Source of the DNA: Apostichopus japonicus
Lineage: Eukaryota; Echinodermata; Holothuroidea; Aspidochirotida; Stichopodidae
Assembly: GCF_037975245.1 (NCBI RefSeq)
Contig: NC_092571.1
Span: 13,480,917-13,544,916, forward strand
Length of the DNA stretch: 64,000 nt
Reading direction: 5' to 3'
Every line of letters starts with the position of its first letter. Position 1 is the first letter of the stretch. The position numbers were made by a program, and so were the translations under genes. This document shows, piece by piece, positions 58,340 to 64,000 of the stretch. The notes beneath the pieces were generated by a model that saw only the letters and a program-made list of their open reading frames with translations, was not told the DNA's origin and ran no database searches.

Positions 58340-58760
58340 TTCACAGTGTGGAATGGAGGGTAATGTTTTGGCGCCTGACCCTCGTCGTATGTAGCAAAGG
58401 TGAAACGCAAGGTGCAGCCGGCAATGGAATATTTTCTACTTCCAGTTACAAAGGGTTCTAGACAGGGTGAAAATATGGAGGTCCAGGTGCCCTCTGTGTA
58501 TCCCTTGTTGACACTGACCCCTTACCGACCCCTGCGGACCCCATGCGGATCCCCCTACTGTCACTCGCTTCCCGAAACTCCTTCGACAGACGATTCCAGC
58601 AGTCTGTCAAACAGTGACTCGTTTTTTTTTTTTTAAATCGTGTCCTGGTTTGATGAGGTCGGGGAGCCCTCTCTGAAAACGTCGGCTTCATGTGATTCCG
58701 TTGAGGAATTAGGTATCAGAACCCACATAAAACGGTTGGAGTCATCTTTATAGTCAAATA
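58340..58760 (+). mobile_element. LINE coding remnant, left part (block B)
   Basis: Matches 3830-4232, including the SSSLSNSDS region and a T-run (58621-58634). It has stops in all frames. Confidence 0.6.
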
Positions 58761-58848
58761 TGACTAAATTATTGTCAATATTCACCCTCAGTGTGAACGG
58801 CATGAGAGAGTCACAAAAACGTAGTCATGTTTTTTCAACATTGTAAGC

Positions 58849-59108
58849 ATCGCTTCTCGGCCTTTTGGCTAAGATCATGTGTAGTATATGTTCCTTACTT
58901 AAAAAGTATGAGGATAGTTTTAAGGAAAGTCACCAAGGAAAGAACCTGGGCACGAAAACTAAACTACCGAACGACTGATCCGCACTCAACCCCAGCCCCC
59001 TTGCGTCGAGTCTGTGGTTGTGTGATCATAGTCGGGTGTTTATCACCATTCCCCCTTGAAAGGGAACAGATACTACACGTGATCTAAGCCAATAGGCAGA
59101 GAAAGGAT
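58849..59108. mobile_element. Palindromic pair of U2-snRNA-headed repeats, copy d
   Basis: The left end is U2 nucleotides 1-48 on the plus strand: ATCGCTTCTCGGCCTTTTGG, then CTAAGATCATGTGTAGTATA and TGTTCCTTA. From about 58900 to 59108 a full-length copy lies on the minus strand, its own U2 head ending at 59108 with a sequence resembling ATC(G)CTTTCTCTGCC. Both outer borders are therefore U2 5' ends pointing inward, with the truncated plus copy joined to the tail of the minus copy. Confidence 0.8.
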
Positions 59109-59690
59109 ATCGACTACGTTTACATTCAGGAAACCCACAGCTGGGGAAGAGGATGCAGATTTATGGACATATAAATGGTTCCAATGCCGGTTCAGTTGGT
59201 TAGTTTTATATCGTCCCATCGTTTGGTAGATGTTTACCGGTGTATTAACTCTAGCAAACACCGGTTTACTTATGTAGACCAAATTTTTATGATGCTTCCA
59301 GGAAATAGGAAGGGGAATTTTGAAGCTTAATTGTCAAATTCTAAGGGAAACAGAGGTCCGCCGTGAATATGAAGACAGGTACAAAAGATGGTGTACCTTG
59401 AAGCCGGCCGTTTCGTCTTTATCAGACTAGAAGGGTGTATAAGTTGCGCACCAGACGCTATGCTGTGTAGTACTGTGTAGTCAGAGCTCTTCGTCGGAGA
59501 ATTTTCGAAACTCTGCGCAGATGTCAAAACTTGGGGTTTCCTCCGCTGATGCCGCTATAGAGAAATTAATGAATACAACTGTCACTGCGCTCGCACACGA
59601 GCTCAGAGGCCAGCTCTTGGTAGACAGTACGTGATCCGGTAGACAGATATTTTTACTCTTATCTATTTTCACAAGAAGTCAACCTTAGGC
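59109..59690 (+). pseudogene. Tx1-like LINE endonuclease region, decayed
   Basis: Starts DYVYIQETHSWGRG, the conserved (L/I)QETH motif of apurinic-type endonucleases at the N terminus of LINE ORF2. Stops and frameshifts follow throughout. Confidence 0.6.
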
Positions 59691-60569
59691 ATGGTGGTAT
59701 TCCGGACAGGGTGGTGCGTCTCATTTGCTCCGCTCTTGTTTGGGTTGCCCCCTGTTGACCTGTCGCCGCCGGCCCTCGTTCGCAGTTCCTTGCGGGATAG
59801 GGCCTTGATGTAATTTTTACGGGGACGTCGTTCTGCCGGGTCGTTGCGTTCGGTGCATTGGGGGCTGGGTGGTTGCAGGCTTCGTGGCCTTACCTCGGAG
59901 GGGGTTGCACACGGTGCCTTGGTGACCGATCTGGGGGTTATCATTGGCGATTGGGGGGTGGGCTGTGCCCGGGGACCGACTGTGACGGCTTGGGGAGTGC
60001 CGCTCATGTTTTGGCATTTTTTTTGGCATTGTTGATTTATTTGGGATTTATGGGGCTGGTTCCAGTCCTTGACCGGCCGTGTGGCGGGGGACCGTTCGTG
60101 GTCGGTGGGGCGGGGCTTTGTTTTGTATGGGGTGGGTCCTCCGGTTTGTTCGGTTGCTGTGTTGCACCGTGTTGTTTTTGTGGGGGGGGGGGGTGGTGGG
60201 CTTGTTTGGAGGAGTGTGTGTAGTGTGGATTTTGGGGGGAGATTTGCTGGCTGGCGGGCAGTCCTGGAGGCGGTGAAGTGTGGCATCCGCCTTCAGGTTG
60301 AAGGCAATTTTGGCCGTTTATTTGGGGCTGCCTTTTTTGGACGGTGGTGTGCTGGGGAGGGGTGTTTCGTTTCGCTGCGTGCTGGTCTTCCTTTTGTGAT
60401 TTTTTGAATGTTTGAGTGTGTGTTTGGGGGTTTGTCTCTGCAGGTCGGTGGGCGTATTGACTTCCTTGGCTCGCTTGACTTGAGTTTCGTTTGTAAGAAT
60501 GGGATGGTTCGGTAGTGCCGTTTAGCCGTGACATTTTGGATCCCGCATGGCGGGTCACGTTAAAAGCAC
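59690..60569 (+). mobile_element. Tx1-like LINE 3' part inserted in the broken LINE
   Basis: The plus strand corresponds to the last third of the protein at 30290-31814 (PDRVVRLICSALV, VHXXLXGCRLRGL, AHGALVTDL, GDRSWSVGRGFVLYG) and ends in GGCGGGTCACGTTAAAAGCAC at 60569. It is G-enriched relative to the other copy, with several frame breaks. Confidence 0.8.
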
Positions 60570-62030
60570 TCTATGGCTAAGTATGGATATCCCTTGGAAT
60601 CGTCTAGGAAATGGCCTAGAACCTTATTGAATGTGGATTACAAGTTGATGAGTATGTTTTGTGAAATCGTTTAGCACTCGCAATGCAACTTATTGTAAGT
60701 CATCTCTAGACTTGTTCCGTTAGCGGGTATTGTATCCGTTAAAACTTTTGGTCGATGAGTCACTTGACTGATTCTGTCATAGAACGTGGTTTGTTGTGTG
60801 GGTTGGTCTCTCTTGATCAACAGGCCTTCGACATGGTGGATCACGACTTTTTAATGAAAGTTCTCGAAACGTTTGGACTTAATCCAAATTGTTGTATTGG
60901 ATTTCCATTTTATACAGCAGAAGTTTAAGTTATGTTTCTGTAGAGAAGGGGACCGTCAAGGATGCCCCTTATCTCCACTGCATTGTTTTATTTAGAAAGA
61001 CAATGTCATATGTTTAATAAAGATGTTCGTTTCGTTACTTTGGTGTTGCCGGGTGGTTAGAGAGTCCAATGCGTTCAATACGCAGATGATGTTACATGTA
61101 TAGTTTCAAGTCGGCCCTCTTTCAAGGCCCTCTCTGAGAACCTGGTGGTGATTCAGAAAGTTAGCTGGGCAAAGTTAAATCCTCTGAAGACAAGCGGTCT
61201 TCGTCTTGTTAGGTGGCGATTCAAGACGCGTCTTTCAGTGCGTCATGGTTGCATCACCATATCGAAATCAATGGTATATGGTTCGGCTGTGACGCACCTG
61301 GTAATGTCACGTGGAAAGAGATAGCAAGCTTGTTTGAGCGCAGACTTGATAGCTTTTTTGAGCGCTGGTTGTCTCTTCTTGGAATGGTGATGGCCGTAAA
61401 ACCGTATTGCGGCACCTGTTCTGTGGTACCCGGGCATGGCTTATGCCATCCCTCGCAACGTATTAACTTGACTTGAGAGGGAATTTGGTCTGGTAAAACA
61501 GAACTTGTAAAATGGGTGGCTTTATATGATACTTTCGTCACTGGGGACTAGGGTGCGGTTTATTTACCCAGCGAAAACGCAAACTATCAACTGAGGCAAC
61601 TCTTCGTAGCAGTAGAAAATGAAGGTTTGTGATATTCGTATTTTGCAGATTTTGGGGTGGCTTACATGTGCGTCGTTACGGAACTCGGAACCACATCGTA
61701 GTACGTCATCTAATGTTATTGTTAGCATTATTGAAACATTGCGTTACCAAGAGCGTTCTGTGGATTTGTCTCGGACTTCGAATATCAGAAGATCATATTA
61801 GAAAAAGCTGTTTGACCGAGCCGTCCGCACAGAATCGTCATCCGACCGATGTATTGCGATCTGTACATTCTAGGTTACATAATACAAGGCTTTTTCGGAC
61901 ATGATATCTGGTGACCGATTTTGCTCAGTAGGGCAGAGTTTTGTATTTTACTGGTTTGATCCGTTGCTGATAAGTTAGTTACTTTGTGTAGGGTTTGTAA
62001 CGTTTTGGATTCCGCTTAGCGCAATACCTA
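60570..62030 (+). pseudogene. Tx1-like LINE reverse transcriptase, decayed outer copy
   Basis: Contains SLDQQAFDMVDHDFLMKVLE (RT motif region), then GPSRMPLISTAL, QYADDVTCIVSS, LNPLKTSGLRL and (61490-62000) KTELVKWVALYDTF, FVAVENEG and RHPTDVLRSVHSRL in shifting frames. It continues the coding remnant at 59109 across the inserted 59690-60569 segment. The last 500 bp match 4235-4760 in block A. Confidence 0.75.
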
Positions 62031-64000
62031 AAAGCACCTGCAATAACATAGCAATATGTTGACTTGTTTGAAACTGGTCCGTCAAATCAATGAAAGCTAC
62101 AACCGGCGATGTCTGTTTAAAGAAAATAAAAGACATAAAAATGATTGCATTTTGAGATAAAGGGCAAACCGAGAGTTGAAATGTTAAATAACATACGTGA
62201 ATTCGTTTGTTGTTATTATTAGTATTATAGTATTATGTGTATCTGAGTAATGCTGCACAAACTTTGACCACGTAAAACAGCTAGTTTTGAAATGTTGGCA
62301 TTCTACCTGGAACCCCTTGAAAGAAATATCCCTGCTTGTCCGATACAATTGTCAATCACTTAATTGATCATAAAAAGTAGATATAAAAACATCGTGTGCT
62401 TTGTTTCATTTTTTAACATTGTTTGATCATTTAGTCATAAGAAAAAATCAATGAATGAAAGTAATTTCCTCTACGAATCAAAACAAACTATTCACCTTAT
62501 TTGCCTGTACGTAGGAAAAACGGAGAAACAAGTTTCAATACGTTGGAATTACATTTTCTCACGAATGGCATTTATAAAGATTCTTTAAGTAAAGTATAGT
62601 GGATTAACTTGTATTTTAAATAAAGTTATGACAAATGAATCCGTCTAATCGATACACTACACTTTGAAAACTTTCTTTGGATTTTTGTTGGACCTTATAG
62701 TGTTCAATAAGAATATTAATGTGGTGATTGTATTCATTGATCGATTAGCATTAAACTTACTTTCGTGAACAATTTACTAGTTATAGGAAAAATGGTTAGC
62801 AATTATTTCTTTTGATAAAATTGTATTAAAAAAAACATGTCTTACTATAATATGGTAAAATTTGCCTCCTTCCTTCAAACGCATGAAAAATGAAAAAATC
62901 AGCATATATACCGCCCGAAATAAGTGTTTCGACTGAAAATGAGATACTTAATCTTATTTCATTTAAATAGTACTCGCTCTTTTTCAAAAAGTTAATTATT
63001 ATTTACACCAAATCACTTTTCCTTCGATTGGAAAAGGGAGCTTGTGTGAGCTAGATGAAAGAACTAAATGAGATTATTTCTGTTTTGAGAACATCAAAAA
63101 TCATGGATATCTCTGTCTAAATCACTTCAAAATAATATTAAACAAAATATGACTTGTTAGGATAAATAAATATTAAACCCTGTCTGTTCTTTTTCTGATG
63201 ATCCTATGTTAGCTAGATTAACGAAATAGTAGACAAAACTTTGATGATCTTCCAGGCAAGATTAGAGCGTGTTACATGAGATGTAGTTTCCTAACACTGC
63301 ATTGCTAAAGAAACTGTTAGATGTGCTGCAGTGATAGTGCTAGAGATGACAGTGCCATGGATTCAGCTGTAAGTATTTCGGATTATAAACGTTCTACATA
63401 ACCACTGACATTAAACAAAACATAATAAACAGCTTCCTACTTTAATCAAGTTGCACAAATAAACTTCCAATAATGCACAGCTACAGTTTAGTTTATGATG
63501 TTTCCATATTATTTCTTACCTACGTTTTAATTATTTTGGGAGTAGTAGATCCCTTTAAAGCTCCAGATTATGCAATTTGTAACATGGGAATACCCACAAT
63601 TAGCTTAGGTTTTGTTCTCCTAAAATTTCACAGTATTTAATATCAATACATTGTACGTGTTTCTGTATGTTTAGGTTAAACGATTGCAAATAAAATGTAC
63701 AAAAATGTGAATAATTAAGGTTGTGTCTTCAATGAGTTTCACAAATCTGATGACTCAGGAACAGGACCTCTCCGTCCCCCCACTATACTTAAGGTTACAC
63801 AAACTGGAGCAATAAATACACGCGTAAAAATATTTGATTACTGTTTTATACTTTAGTATGTTTCTTTAACTATGTTGTTCGTCTTGTGTTTTAGTATTTG
63901 GAAAGTGGATTAAGATATTGTCTGCCAGCAATGTTTCCAAAGGTCAGGCGGTGTTCTTTAAATATAGCTTTCCCGTTCAAATAACGTTCTTACAAGCTTC
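62031..64000. other. Noncoding part of block B up to window end
   Basis: Pairs with 4770-6650, with insertions such as 62790-62950 that A lacks, and a deletion over the A segment containing the C13 run. It ends just before the expected Ig2' exon of this copy. Confidence 0.6.

Larger units (their letters stand above)
54060..63960. repeat. Segmental duplication, block B (partner of 1-6900)
   Basis: Same order and orientation as block A but longer and cut off by the window end. Divergence is substantial (many indels), so the duplication is not recent. Confidence 0.85.

Noticed and set aside
59669-60558. Pro/Thr-rich protein frames on the minus strand
   Set aside because: They are antisense shadows of the G-rich LINE 3' part on the plus strand.
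1-64000. CRISPR array, operon or prophage
   Set aside because: No regular short direct repeats with unique spacers and no long adjacent bacterial-type genes; spliced exons and LINEs show a eukaryotic genome.

Overview
The window is eukaryotic, and almost certainly animal. Coding pieces are short exons separated by introns with GT...AG sites, the DNA is AT-rich, and transposable elements are dense: Tx1-like LINEs, hAT elements, MITEs and SINEs. A family of secreted or membrane Ig-type genes, many G/C homopolymer runs and frequent AGGCCTA-type words suggest a marine invertebrate, perhaps an echinoderm such as a sea cucumber. That placement is an inference of modest confidence. There are no bacterial operons, CRISPR arrays or complete rRNA/tRNA genes.

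Left third (1-16.4 kb, minus strand): a cluster of related Ig-superfamily genes. Three first exons carry a signal peptide and an unusual V-like domain (8605-9391, 13489-14314, and 15878-16351, which is frameshifted). A solitary second-Ig exon lies at 6693-7004 and a transmembrane exon at 3501-3585. The intron phases (1, 1-1, 1) allow one gene to be read as signal peptide, V, Ig2, Ig2', TM. The TM exon is followed by a string of decayed V-exon fragments (880-2640). The whole left block (about 1-6.9 kb) recurs as a diverged direct duplicate at about 54.06-63.96 kb, with its own TM exon (58022-58106) and a longer V-fragment string (54700-57310). Downstream of that copy lie candidate cytoplasmic exons (52153-52227 with an ITIM-like motif, 51511-51627, 50802-50932).

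Middle (16.9-46 kb, plus strand): a four-exon gene or pseudogene resembling the C-terminal region of SAMD3-like proteins (18880-23962). Its splice phases agree, but it has one in-frame stop and one frameshift. A three-exon gene of unknown function (39402/39278-43247) has perfectly matching splice phases. Between them are satellite-like repeats, a 5'-truncated Tx1-like LINE with clean target-site duplications (30129-31816), a large inverted repeat (32613-34715), and a 3.6-kb hAT element with an exact 8-bp target duplication (34804-38426) carrying nested MITEs.

Right third (46-64 kb): further local duplications (46.6-47.45 kb matches 49.74-50.73 kb), LINE fragments, a tRNA-derived SINE and duplicate block B.

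The most unusual items are a short repeat whose 5' end is the first 45 or so nucleotides of U2 snRNA (four loci, two with target-site duplications, one with its empty site preserved in the duplicate block), and the V-exon fragment strings lying in the intron next to the TM exon of the Ig-type genes.
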